Notes under the pieces: model-generated
Told to the model about the DNA's origin: nothing
Databases searched by the model: none
Seen by the model: the letters and a program-made list of their open reading frames with translations, nothing else
Assembly: GCF_028682175.1 (NCBI RefSeq)
Contig: NZ_JANHKS010000014.1
Span: 57,495-121,494, forward strand
Source of the DNA: Pseudomonas putida
GTDB taxonomy: Bacteria; Pseudomonadota; Gammaproteobacteria; Pseudomonadales; Pseudomonadaceae
Length of the DNA: 64,000 nt
Direction of reading: 5' to 3'
Shown here: in pieces, positions 27,528 through 34,411 of the stretch
Numbering within the stretch: position 1 is the first letter of the stretch
Layout of the letters: each line of letters opens with the position of its first letter
Translations under genes and position numbers: made by a program

Positions 27528-27784
27528 GCCACACCTCCGTGCAGTTGGTGCAGGCCGCCCAGCTTGCGGGCCATGCCAGCCTGGTGAATAGCGCGGCGCC
27601 GGATCAGCACCGCATCGGCGGCCAGTTGCTCGAACTCTTCGACCTGGCGCTCGTCGATGAAGCCCTGCGCGTAATTGGCCTGGATCATCCCTTGGCAGAA
27701 CTCGCTGCTGGGGTAGTCTGAGGCTCGGATCTGCGCTATCTGCCGCTCAATCATCGTCACGGCGGCTTGCTGATGGCGGCTCAT
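27524..27784 (-). CDS. 86-residue hypothetical phage protein
   Basis: MSRHQQAAVTMIERQIAQIR..., mostly helical, Gln/Ala-rich. ATG at 27784 overlaps the upstream stop; the longer upstream frame has no initiation signal. Part of the coupled small-gene chain; no recognised family. Confidence 0.65.
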   Translation of the reverse strand: MSRHQQAAVTMIERQIAQIRASDYPSSEFCQGMIQANYAQGFIDERQVEEFEQLAADAVLIRRRAIHQAGMARKLGGLHQLHGGVA

Positions 27785-28065
27785 GCTGCCCACCGTCCGG
27801 TCTTGGCTGCGTCGATCTGGCGCCACAGCTCGGCCTCGATTTCCTCGGCGTACTGCTCAGCAGCGGCGGCGCAACCATTGGCGCCCAAGTCGATAGCCAC
27901 GCCGTCATCGTCGTAGGTATTGCCGGACCAGACTTCGAACTCCAGCTCGCGGTAGCCGTTGTGGTCCCAGTCGCTGGACCAGGTGCCCGGCGAAGGCTTC
28001 ACGTCAACGATGGTGGTGATGAACACCGCGAGGACAAACTCCTCGATGATCACTTCGTAAGTCAT
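27781..28065 (-). CDS. 94-residue hypothetical phage protein
   Basis: MTYEVIIEEFVLAVFITTIV..., with an acidic Trp/Tyr-rich middle (SDWDHNGYRELEFEVWSGN) and a C-terminal helix. GGAGGCGACC precedes the ATG. The middle part resembles proteins annotated as of unknown function in Pseudomonas phages. Confidence 0.65.
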   Translation of the reverse strand: MTYEVIIEEFVLAVFITTIVDVKPSPGTWSSDWDHNGYRELEFEVWSGNTYDDDGVAIDLGANGCAAAAEQYAEEIEAELWRQIDAAKTGRWAA

Positions 28066-28178
28066 GGTCGCCTCCGTGGCGAGCTGATTGACCGCATTAG
28101 CCAGATGCCAGGCGCGGGTGACCAAACCCAGCCAACGACGACTGGCCTGGCACCTGCTGATGCGGTCGGGGAGTAGGG

Positions 28179-28514
28179 TTATTCGGAGCGCGCAAGCAAC
28201 ATCGCGTCCGCCATCTTGTAGGCGGCCTTGGCGGTGTCGTATTCGCAGCCACCAAGCCCAAGCAAGGCAGGATGTCCTGAGGTCGAGATCATTGCCTGCA
28301 ATGCTTTGATGGCGATGTAGTCGCGGACGGGCAGACCGAAGCAGCTCCCGTGACCTCCGTATTCGTTTGCGCCCAGAGGAAAGGCAGGCTCCTTGCCAAA
28401 GTCTGTTGCGTGGCATTCGAAGCACACACCGCCTGACTGCTCTGACTCTTCAATCAGGCTGTGACACTTGTTGCACGACCCAAAGCGCTCGGGATCCGGT
28501 GGCTGAAAGTTCAT
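28179..28514 (-). CDS. Zinc-ribbon hypothetical phage protein
   Basis: A 111-residue protein with two CxxC pairs (CNKC at 14-17, CFEC at 31-34), a typical zinc ribbon, then a helical C-terminus (YDTAKAAYKMADAMLLARSE). Overlaps the upstream gene stop by 4 bases. Confidence 0.7.
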   Translation of the reverse strand: MNFQPPDPERFGSCNKCHSLIEESEQSGGVCFECHATDFGKEPAFPLGANEYGGHGSCFGLPVRDYIAIKALQAMISTSGHPALLGLGGCEYDTAKAAYKMADAMLLARSE

Positions 28515-28789
28515 GCCGCCTCCGGCCAGTGGCGTTCAATGCTCTCTTTGGCATACGGAGACAGGCGCGAATAGTCGTTCACCGATCCGCAGCCTGGCAT
28601 GGTTCCTTCAAGCTCGACACAGGCGCGGATGTCGCAGCGGCGCGAGCAGACCCAGCCGCCGTAGTGGCAGCGATGGACTTCACCTTTCGGCTCGGGGTGA
28701 TAGGCGAGGCCGGCTTTCCATGATGGTGAGCCGCGCAGCTTGAGTCCGCAGCCTCTGCAAACCGCTTGGGTATCCGTGCAACTGTGCAT
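28511..28789 (-). CDS. Cysteine-rich hypothetical phage protein
   Basis: A 92-residue protein (MHSCTDTQAVCRGCGLKLRG...) with eight cysteines in CxxC-like pairs (CRGCG, CSRRC) suggesting zinc binding. AAGGAGAT precedes the ATG at 28789, favouring this start over one 21 codons upstream. Confidence 0.68.
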   Translation of the reverse strand: MHSCTDTQAVCRGCGLKLRGSPSWKAGLAYHPEPKGEVHRCHYGGWVCSRRCDIRACVELEGTMPGCGSVNDYSRLSPYAKESIERHWPEAA

Positions 28790-29324
28790 CTCAATCTCCT
28801 TGCTGATTGACCAAACACACTCAGCTACCCCTTCAAGAACGCAAACGGCCAAGTGGCAGCGGAGAAGGGGTAGGTGGGCATGTTCGGAGGGGGGGGGTGG
28901 GGTGCAGATGGTCAGGCGCTACCCTGACGCTCATTTTTTCGACTCAGCATGACCTGGCCGCCGCTGGTGCTACTCCGGCCTAAGCCAGACGAGCTGAGCA
29001 CTTCCAGTTGTGCGCTGCTTGCGCTTCATCTGCTTCCGCATGTGCGGGCGCTGTTCCAATATGCTGCGAGGGTTGGGCCTACCTTCCGGCCAATGCGCGG
29101 TGACATCGACGGCCCTGCTGTCCGCTGCCTGTCCGGGTGTTGGGCGCCGCCTTCAGGCTTACGGCACCACGCAGGTGAATCGGTTACTGGTACATGGCTG
29201 CAAATCCTCCATGTCAGGTGTCAGCTGCGGGAACGTCCTCTGGCAGCCGGAGCAGGGGGCCGCTTTCGCGGTGTGGACTCATCCGCATCCCACTGCGCAC
29301 TCTGTGAATGCGCAGGAGGATGGT
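28790..29324. other. Gene-poor stretch in the left operon
   Basis: About 535 bases without a convincing long gene. On the minus strand there are only very short frames: 23 codons at 28970-29041 (MRKQMKRKQRTTGSAQLVWL..., basic and plausible), 17 codons starting MEDLQPCTSN near 29212, and 24 codons starting MRMSPHRES near 29285. Rightward frames here look like shadows. A run of nine Gs at 28889-28897 is unusual. Confidence 0.4.
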
Positions 29325-29594
29325 TCAGCCAATGACGATTGGATTCGCAAAGGCGTAATCCATGGCCTCCTGATTTGCTTGTTCGCTGTCGAGGAAGCGA
29401 ATTGCCCATGGCATCAGTGTCTGCACCGTGCCGTCAGGCATTTCAACGATTGCCACGCTAAAGTTACCGGGCCCGTTTTCGAACTCTTCGTACTCAACGC
29501 CCCATCCGTGAAACTTGCCTTCGGCAGCATCTTCGATGCCCGTGCGCCTGCCGCTGTTGTCGTGCACACCTTTCATTGTCATTACTGGTCGCAT
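29325..29594 (-). CDS. 89-residue hypothetical phage protein
   Basis: MRPVMTMKGVHDNSGRRTGI..., with a compact beta-rich middle (KFHGWGVEYEEFENGPGNFS) and the conserved-looking end MPDGTVQTLMPWAIRFLDSE. GGAGGCAAAACG lies directly before the ATG. Second gene of the operon after the left promoter. Confidence 0.7.
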   Translation of the reverse strand: MRPVMTMKGVHDNSGRRTGIEDAAEGKFHGWGVEYEEFENGPGNFSVAIVEMPDGTVQTLMPWAIRFLDSEQANQEAMDYAFANPIVIG

Positions 29595-29651
29595 CGTTTT
29601 GCCTCCGTTGATTTACAATGCCGCCTCATAGAAGCGGCATCAGTAAATCGA

Positions 29652-29843
29652 TCAGGCGGTCAGTGCTTTCAGTTTTTCGCGGCAGTCACGCACCTCGGCG
29701 GCGCAGCGTTGCGCTTCAGCCTTGTCACCTTTGCGAAGCGCCTGCCTTGCCCAGTGCGTCCAATCTGCGATGAAGCCTTCAAGGTCAGCGATGAGCGCTT
29801 GCTGGGTGCTGACGAACTGGCCTTTGTCGTTGCGAATGGTCAT
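29652..29843 (-). CDS. 63-residue hypothetical phage protein, first gene of the left operon
   Basis: MTIRNDKGQFVSTQQALIAD..., a helical hairpin-like small protein (WARQALRKGDKAEAQRCAAE). GGAGGGATT precedes the ATG. It is the first gene downstream of the left promoter and boxA (30.1 kb), the position of N in lambda, but it lacks an Arg-rich N-terminal motif. Confidence 0.68.
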   Translation of the reverse strand: MTIRNDKGQFVSTQQALIADLEGFIADWTHWARQALRKGDKAEAQRCAAEVRDCREKLKALTA

Positions 29844-30018
29844 TGCGAATCCCTCCGGTTGATTTCCCGTCAGCCCCTCGTGAGAAGGGCTGCCAGTGAA
29901 ATCTGTTTACCTCTGGCACCGCGTAGCGGGTCATTCACTCGGTTCGAGCATTTCGCTCTAGTCAGCCGTCGAGGTGCGCCTCGCGTTGGTAGCCTTTCGG
30001 GGCTATCTGATCTCCGGT

Positions 30019-30031
30019 CGCCGTAGAGGCG
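30019..30031 (-). promoter_or_regulatory. boxB-like hairpin
   Basis: CGCC-TCTAC-GGCG on the minus strand: a 4-bp stem with a 5-base loop, ~28 bases after boxA. Weak on its own; spacing is longer than in lambda nut sites. Confidence 0.35.
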
Positions 30032-30059
30032 GTGCCGTCTTTGTTCGTATTGCGCTGGT

Positions 30060-30071
30060 TGTTAAAGAGCG
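30060..30071 (-). promoter_or_regulatory. boxA antitermination element
   Basis: CGCTCTTTAACA on the transcribed (minus) strand matches the bacterial rrn/phage boxA consensus at essentially every position. It lies ~35 bases downstream of the left promoter's -10, so it would be in the RNA leader of the left operon and could load NusB-NusE. Confidence 0.75.
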
Positions 30072-30102
30072 GTTCGGAGCGGTGTGTCGCTGCGATGTGT
30101 GA

Positions 30103-30131
30103 AATATGCACTCGTGCAATTAAGCTGTCAA
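30103..30131 (-). promoter_or_regulatory. Left early promoter (PL analogue)
   Basis: On the minus strand: TTGACA (30126-30131), 17-bp spacer, CATATT (30103-30108). A consensus -35 with optimal spacing, and two repressor palindromes overlap it. It drives the leftward recombination operon starting at 29843. Confidence 0.78.
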
Positions 30132-30143
30132 TGCACTGGTGCA
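30107..30143. promoter_or_regulatory. Operator pair OL (two TGCAC-NN-GTGCA sites)
   Basis: Perfect palindromes TGCACTCGTGCA (30107-30118) and TGCACTGGTGCA (30132-30143), 25 bp apart. The first covers the -10/spacer of the left promoter and the second abuts its -35. The same motif occurs between the repressor and cro-like genes (33203-33214), identifying it as the prophage repressor operator. Confidence 0.8.
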
Positions 30144-30193
30144 TAAATAATTTCAGAAATATTCCTCTTGCCCGTCAGAATACTCGTCAATTA

Positions 30194-30209
30194 CTGTATG
30201 GATATACAG
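30194..30209. promoter_or_regulatory. LexA (SOS) box upstream of the DUF1654 gene
   Basis: CTGTATGGATATACAG is a 16-bp CTG-N10-CAG match to the LexA box, flanked by TA and ending 18 bases before the ATG at 30228. TATACA inside it could be the -10. Confidence 0.82.
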
Positions 30210-30227
30210 CAAACAAGGGAGGTAACC

Positions 30228-30542
30228 ATGGTGCAGCAAAGCAGGAAAAAGGAAGTAGTACCGAAGCCCATCACCGGGATGGAGCGGCTCACTATGCGCG
30301 TGTCGTCGATGATCAACCACCCGATTGCCCAGGAGCGCAGGGAGGTCAGGATTCATCGGCTGGATACGGACGGGGAGAGGGAGTGGTCAGAAATTCTAGA
30401 GGCGCTGTCAGAAACTGACGCGATTGAGATGACGCTCAACGACGAGGACGAATCCATCACGCTGCGCTGGGTAGCGCCCGCGGATGATGATCGTCAGGAG
30501 GTCAAGGAGGAGACGGAAGAAGAGGCCGAGGCGCCTTTCTGA
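30228..30542 (+). CDS. DUF1654-family protein, SOS-boxed
   Basis: A 104-residue protein: MERLTMRVSSMINHPIAQER and RIHRLDTDGEREWSEILEAL match the DUF1654 family frequent in Pseudomonas chromosomes and prophages, ending in an acidic tail (EEETEEEAEAPF type). The ATG at 30228 is favoured by AGGGAGGTAACC; upstream in-frame starts lie inside the LexA box. Family members are known SOS-regulon genes in Pseudomonas; their molecular role is unknown. Confidence 0.82.
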   Translation: MVQQSRKKEVVPKPITGMERLTMRVSSMINHPIAQERREVRIHRLDTDGEREWSEILEALSETDAIEMTLNDEDESITLRWVAPADDDRQEVKEETEEEAEAPF

Positions 30543-30585
30543 TGTGCGGGGTTAAATAAGTCTTTATGTTTAGAAATCTCTGACA

Positions 30586-30621
30586 CTGTTTTTACATACA
30601 GAGTACTGTTCCCATATACAG
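30586..30621 (+). promoter_or_regulatory. Tandem LexA boxes with embedded promoter
   Basis: Two CTG-N10-CAG sites: CTGTTTTTACATACAG (30586-30601) and CTGTTCCCATATACAG (30606-30621), exactly 20 bp apart on the same helix face. A promoter is embedded: TTTACA (30591-30596), 18-bp spacer, TATACA (30615-30620). LexA on either box would block it. The first downstream genes are the small ORF and the two Fic/Doc genes. Confidence 0.78.
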
Positions 30622-30823
30622 CATTGAGAGTCGGAACCAAAAAAAATTGCCCAAATGCAAAAAAATGCTGTCCAGATGACCAGTTAAAAGCTATAAAACG
30701 GGCGTGTGGGTGCGTGGGCGCGACCCTTTTTGAGGACCACGTTCGTGACGTCGCAGGAATGCTGGCTAAGACCGAGCGCAGCGACAGCAACTTAGGGAGA
30801 AGTATCACATGTTGGAGACTGCC
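30622..30823. other. Leader of the Fic/Doc cassette
   Basis: About 200 bases of AT-rich leader. A 77-codon frame starting TTG at 30624 (with CPNAKKCCPDD) has no good ribosome-binding site and overlaps the next gene; I do not call it, though it cannot be excluded. Confidence 0.35.
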
Positions 30824-30991
30824 ATGGCGCACACTAAAAAAACGGGTAAAAATATGAAATCGTGGGATACACTCGCATCGTTGAACCACGGTCGTCGAAG
30901 CTATTCGACTCACTCAAAGCTCGTGAATAATGCTTTTCTAGTTGTATTTGCTCAGTACGAGCGTGCATTCGAAGAGCTATCTAAGGTTTGA
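30824..30991 (+). CDS. 55-residue small protein, possible antitoxin of the Fic/Doc cassette
   Basis: MAHTKKTGKNMKSWDTLASL..., basic N-terminus and a helical end (FLVVFAQYERAFEELSKV). GGAG lies 6 bases before this ATG; an upstream in-frame ATG at 30809 is less well placed. It ends 3 bases before the first Doc gene, the usual place of a Phd-type antitoxin, but it has no Phd/AbrB sequence that I recognise. Confidence 0.58.
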   Translation: MAHTKKTGKNMKSWDTLASLNHGRRSYSTHSKLVNNAFLVVFAQYERAFEELSKV

Positions 30992-30994
30992 CGA

Positions 30995-31483
30995 ATGTCA
31001 GATGTATTGCTGAGATCTATTAACTGGCTAAGCGAGACTGATATAGCTTCGCTTAATAATAACCTTATTGATGCTCAGACTCCAAGTGAACCTATTGGAG
31101 TTCTGAGCCTGTCTGGGCTTTCGTCAGCCCAAAGCCGCGCGATCCAATACCAGCACTACACCTCTGCGAACGATATATTTATATTGGGAGCAGTCTTTTC
31201 TGAGGCGCTTGTTCAGAATCATCCTTTTTTTAATGCTAACAAGCGCACTGCGGCGGCTGCTGTCATGGTGTTTTTGTTAATCAATGGGATGATGTTGAAA
31301 GCTCCATGGGAACAGGTAGTTGATATGTTTGAAGGGTTGGCAAAGCATGTTTATGATATTGATGATTTCACCTGCTGGCTAAAGCATTGGAGTGTTAAGT
31401 TTGATGTTTCCAAGCTTGATGAGCTTGCGGAAGAAGCATATAACAATAATAAAACTTTAAAAGATAAATTTCACAAAACTTGA
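30995..31483 (+). CDS. Fic/Doc family protein 1
   Basis: A 162-residue protein with the Fic core HPFFNANKR at residues 76-84 (HxFx-N-x-N-K-R as in Doc, where the helix motif lacks the second Gly). Preceding segments SAQSRAIQYQHY and FSEALVQN fit the Doc helical bundle. Doc of phage P1 phosphorylates EF-Tu; other Fic proteins transfer AMP. AT-rich compared with the phage genes. It is followed by a second, diverged Doc gene in the same transcript. Confidence 0.85.
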   Translation: MSDVLLRSINWLSETDIASLNNNLIDAQTPSEPIGVLSLSGLSSAQSRAIQYQHYTSANDIFILGAVFSEALVQNHPFFNANKRTAAAAVMVFLLINGMMLKAPWEQVVDMFEGLAKHVYDIDDFTCWLKHWSVKFDVSKLDELAEEAYNNNKTLKDKFHKT

Positions 31484-31501
31484 GTTCAGGGGAACGTAGT
31501 A

Positions 31502-32230
31502 ATGGACAGGGAACTGGTAGAGTCCATCCATCTACACTTGGTAGATCATTTTGCAGGGTCCGAGGACCCATTAGAGCCTTGTGGAGTCAAAGATTATAAT
31601 CTTTTAGAGTCAGCTTGCGCCCGCCCTTTCATGACTGCTAATGGTAAAGACTTGTATTCTTCTGATTATCAGAAAGGCGCGGTTATTTTTCATGGAATCA
31701 TTTCCAATCATTGTTTCTACAATGGAAATAAGCGCACTGCACTTTTAAGTGCTTTATACTACCTTGGTGAAAATAATATCTGGGTGGATGTCTGTAACGA
31801 TGATGAGATGTATGAATTTACTAGGCAGGTCGCTGCTCACGAAATCACCGAAGACCGGGCTGATGAGGTTCAGCATATCGTTGATTGGCTAGAACGGAAT
31901 TCCCGACGCATCGTAAAGTCTGACAAACATCTGTCGTACAACGAATTGAGGGAGATCTTGATCCGGTTTGGCTTCGATCTATCCGAGAAAAATGGATTGA
32001 TCGAGATTCGTAAAGATGGGAAGTTCTACACAACTATCCTAAAAAAAGGCAAGCAAGGTAGAGAAGAGTACGATCCTCCGTATTTGTCAGGTCTTCGCAA
32101 AAGACTGGGCTTGACCGTGGACCAAGGAGTTGACTCTGGACGATTCTATGGTGAAAAAGGAGTATCGCCAGAGCTAAACGAGTATATGCAAATTCGAGGA
32201 GATGTATTCAGAAGGCTTGCGTCTACCTGA
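31502..32230 (+). CDS. Fic/Doc family protein 2 with extra C-terminal domain
   Basis: A 242-residue protein. Residues 1-135 form a Doc domain with HCFYNGNKR at 70-78 (all key His, Phe, Asn, Lys and Arg present). The C-terminal ~100 residues (YNELREILIRFGFDLSEKNG, FYTTILKKG) look like a small HicA-like alpha-beta RNA-binding fold, an inference from pattern only. It differs strongly from the first Doc gene, so it is not a recent duplicate. Starts 18 bases after it, behind a GGGGAA site. Confidence 0.82.
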   Translation: MDRELVESIHLHLVDHFAGSEDPLEPCGVKDYNLLESACARPFMTANGKDLYSSDYQKGAVIFHGIISNHCFYNGNKRTALLSALYYLGENNIWVDVCNDDEMYEFTRQVAAHEITEDRADEVQHIVDWLERNSRRIVKSDKHLSYNELREILIRFGFDLSEKNGLIEIRKDGKFYTTILKKGKQGREEYDPPYLSGLRKRLGLTVDQGVDSGRFYGEKGVSPELNEYMQIRGDVFRRLAST

Positions 32231-32292
32231 ATATGTACACTGTTCCAGCCCGGTCCGAAGCCATCTGTTAAACACAGCTGGCTTGCTTTGTA

Positions 32293-33144
32293 TTACACCA
32301 GATTAGCATTCCAGACCAGCAGCACCCGAGCCTGGATGTAGGTCTCGTCCAGAAAGATATCCTCAGCCGGGTGCTTCTTGTTGTCCGATAGCATCTTGAA
32401 TTTGTTCTTGCCCTTCAGTTGCAGGCGCTTGATGTACTGGAAGCCCTGGTAGGAGAAGAAGTAGATCCCGTCGCCGACGAATTCCTTGATGCTGATGTCA
32501 ACCAGGCACGGGTCGCCATGCTTGATGGTTGGCGTCATGGACTGGCCCCAGCCCGTTATCATCTTCAGGTGGAAGTGCTCTTTGAACTCGACGCCCATCG
32601 CGCGGAGCTGGGAAGGGCTGACTCGCACGTCCTGAAGCATCTCGGGGAAGTCGTGGGCAACCTCACCGCCGCCGAGTGCGCCGCGAACATCGTAGTGGGC
32701 AATCCACACCTCATCACCGACCTTGCCGATGCCAGGTTTGTAGGCGTCGTTCGCCAGGACTTCGATTGTCCCTTCCGGCTCCTCGCCTTCTGCAACCGCC
32801 AGAAGCTTTTGCAGGCGATCTTCGCCCAGCTTCTTTCCCGCCAGCATCTCGCGAATCTTGTCAGCTGCTGATCCAGGTGCTGGAGCCTCGTCCGGTTCAG
32901 GCTCGCTATCGATCCCCGCTTCGAACGGCGCGTAGCCACGCAACTGATCGGTGGTAATCCCGAACAGCTCAGCCAGAGGGCGCACCTGCTTATCAGTCGG
33001 CTCTTTGATCCCTTTAGGCCCATTAGGCTTGAGGATTCGAGAGATTGTGGACTGGCCAACTTTGGACCGCGCAGATACTTCGACTTGGCTCAGGCCATCC
33101 CGCCGCATCAGTTCAGCCAGAATTTTATCAATGGTTTTATGCAT
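32293..33144 (-). CDS. CI-like repressor with S24 peptidase domain
   Basis: A 283-residue LexA/CI-type repressor. The N-terminal XRE helix-turn-helix (about 10-70) contains LSQVEVSARSKVGQSTISRI. The C-terminal S24 domain has Ser202 (GQSMTPTI) and Lys239 (YIKRL) as the autocleavage dyad, so activated RecA should trigger induction. The ATG at 33144 lies inside an operator-like site (33140-33151); the longer upstream frame runs into the cro region and is rejected. It should repress the promoters at 30.1 and 33.2 kb. Confidence 0.9.
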   Translation of the reverse strand: MHKTIDKILAELMRRDGLSQVEVSARSKVGQSTISRILKPNGPKGIKEPTDKQVRPLAELFGITTDQLRGYAPFEAGIDSEPEPDEAPAPGSAADKIREMLAGKKLGEDRLQKLLAVAEGEEPEGTIEVLANDAYKPGIGKVGDEVWIAHYDVRGALGGGEVAHDFPEMLQDVRVSPSQLRAMGVEFKEHFHLKMITGWGQSMTPTIKHGDPCLVDISIKEFVGDGIYFFSYQGFQYIKRLQLKGKNKFKMLSDNKKHPAEDIFLDETYIQARVLLVWNANLV

Positions 33145-33151
33145 AGGTGCA
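33140..33151. promoter_or_regulatory. Operator-like site at the repressor start codon
   Basis: TGCATAGGTGCA, one mismatch from TGCAC-NN-GTGCA, overlapping the repressor ATG. Possible autoregulation site. A further half-site (GGTGCA) lies near 33167-33172. Confidence 0.55.
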
Positions 33152-33192
33152 ATCGTCGCCTTGCGCGGTGCATACATCAATAGAGGGGAGCG

Positions 33193-33221
33193 TTGACAGA
33201 TATGCACCAGTGCATGATCAT
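33193..33221 (+). promoter_or_regulatory. Right early promoter with operator OR
   Basis: TTGACA (33193-33198), 17-bp spacer, GATCAT (33216-33221). The perfect palindrome TGCACCAGTGCA (33203-33214) fills the spacer, with another GTGCA half-site at 33222-33226. It would drive the cro-like gene and the rightward replication operon and be shut by the CI-like repressor. Confidence 0.75.
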
Positions 33222-33246
33222 GTGCATAACTACAAAGGAGGCAGCC

Positions 33247-33468
33247 ATGAGCGCTACCGATCTTCCGAAAAAACTGGATGCATTGCTGGGCGCTGGCATG
33301 ACCTACAAGGCCATTGCAGAGCGCGCCAAATGCGACATCTCGACGATTTTCCGTATCCGTAACGGCCAAATCAGCAATCCCAGCTACATCGCCGGTAAGG
33401 CAATCGACCTTATGCACGATGAGCTGGCCAAGCCTGTTAAGCCGGCGGCGAAGAAAACCGCTGCCTAG
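33247..33468 (+). CDS. Cro-like helix-turn-helix protein
   Basis: A 73-residue protein with a helix-turn-helix MTYKAIAERAKCDISTIFRI (about 19-38) and a basic Lys/Pro/Ala-rich tail. It lies divergent from the repressor and behind the right promoter; AAAGGAGG precedes the ATG at 33247. The upstream in-frame ATG overlaps the operator. Role as Cro (blocking repressor synthesis) is inferred from position and size. Confidence 0.82.
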   Translation: MSATDLPKKLDALLGAGMTYKAIAERAKCDISTIFRIRNGQISNPSYIAGKAIDLMHDELAKPVKPAAKKTAA

Positions 33469-33671
33469 CCACGCTTCGAGCTGAGCGAGATCGTCGCTTG
33501 CTCGAAGCCGCGCAGAGCTTCATCGCTCAACTGATCACGCAGCTGAGTGGCCTTTTGTTCGAACGCAGGCCAGAGCCTCATCTGAGAAGACAGGGGCAGG
33601 GTGGATGCCAAGGCACCCACGAAGCAACAGAGGGCGGTTATCTCGCCTTGCAGTTCGGAAGAGTCGGTCAT
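33465..33671 (-). CDS. 68-residue hypothetical protein
   Basis: MTDSSELQGEITALCCFVGA..., leftward against the surrounding operon, with AAGGA before the ATG. Overlaps the cro-like stop by 4 bases tail-to-tail. Helical, no known motif. It could be a small regulator transcribed against the right operon, or spurious. Confidence 0.5.
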   Translation of the reverse strand: MTDSSELQGEITALCCFVGALASTLPLSSQMRLWPAFEQKATQLRDQLSDEALRGFEQATISLSSKRG

Positions 33672-33734
33672 GGATGCGTCCTTGATCTGTAGTAGCGAAT
33701 TGGCATGAACCCAGAATACGAACGAGAGACCCTC

Positions 33735-34346
33735 ATGGAAACGTCCAGTCCAAGACAAGCAGTTCAAACCCGCGACCAGGTGCTGATCGCCCACGCCCAG
33801 AACCAGATCGCGCGCACCAGCATGAGCCAGGACGACTTCGCCCAGGCGCTGAGTCGCGAACTGCATTCTTCGTGTGCGGAAAAGGCAATCGCCAAGGATG
33901 TTCCGGACTTCGAAGCGCTGACCAAGGCCAATGACGTGACCGAGTTCGTCAAGGCCACCGGGCGTTGGCTGAAGCGGGTGCAGCGCTGGCTATCGGCTGA
34001 AAACGACCTGCCGTCTTGGCTGGAAGAGTCGTGGGTAGACGCCTTGATCCCTGAGTACCGCGACCACTGCATCAACGAACTGGCAAGCCGTCATGGCCTG
34101 ATCGGCGCTCGTCATCTGGATAGCGACCTATGCGCGAACAAGAGCTTCGGTGCGCTGATCCGCGCTCTGGGCGATGTGATCGACACCGGTAGCGAAGTCT
34201 TCGATGACCAGGTGATGTGCGAGCAGGACCTTCCTCACCTACCAGCGTTCGCCAAGCAGTGTCGTCAGGTTGAAGCGCGGGCAGGGGAGCTGGGGCGCAA
34301 GGCCGAGCAGTTGATGAACTCAGGTCGCCTGAAAGTCGTTTCCTGA
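33735..34346 (+). CDS. Hypothetical early phage protein
   Basis: A 203-residue protein, from METSSPRQ; an ATG 10 codons earlier (33705) lacks a ribosome-binding site. A helical N-terminal part (ARTSMSQDDFAQALSRELHS) could be DNA-binding, and the C-terminus contains IRALGDVIDTGSEVFDDQ. It sits where lambda has cII, but without detectable CII sequence. Function unknown. Confidence 0.65.
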   Translation: METSSPRQAVQTRDQVLIAHAQNQIARTSMSQDDFAQALSRELHSSCAEKAIAKDVPDFEALTKANDVTEFVKATGRWLKRVQRWLSAENDLPSWLEESWVDALIPEYRDHCINELASRHGLIGARHLDSDLCANKSFGALIRALGDVIDTGSEVFDDQVMCEQDLPHLPAFAKQCRQVEARAGELGRKAEQLMNSGRLKVVS

Positions 34347-34357
34347 ATTCCAGGCAC

Positions 34358-34385
34358 AAAAAAACCACCGGCCAGGGTGGTTCTT
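34358..34385. terminator. Hairpin with A-run, probable terminator
   Basis: Stem AACCACC/GGGTGGTT (34363-34382) with seven As before it, so the stronger T-run is on the minus strand; on the plus strand only TTCTTC follows. It lies between the early gene and the replication gene. Confidence 0.55.
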
Positions 34386-34411
34386 CAGCAAAGCAGTAAG
34401 CGAGAAAAATC

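Noticed and set aside
28949..30026. Rightward frames of 128 and 338 codons
   Set aside because: They run opposite to leftward genes with good ribosome-binding sites and have low-quality amino-acid composition.
30624..30857. 77-codon frame (TTG start) before the Fic/Doc cassette
   Set aside because: No ribosome-binding site and overlap with the better-supported 55-codon ORF; left uncalled but not excluded.
33145..33417. N-terminal extension of the repressor to 374 residues
   Set aside because: It would be encoded by the operator region and the cro-like gene in antisense; a helix-turn-helix protein starting at 33144 is complete.
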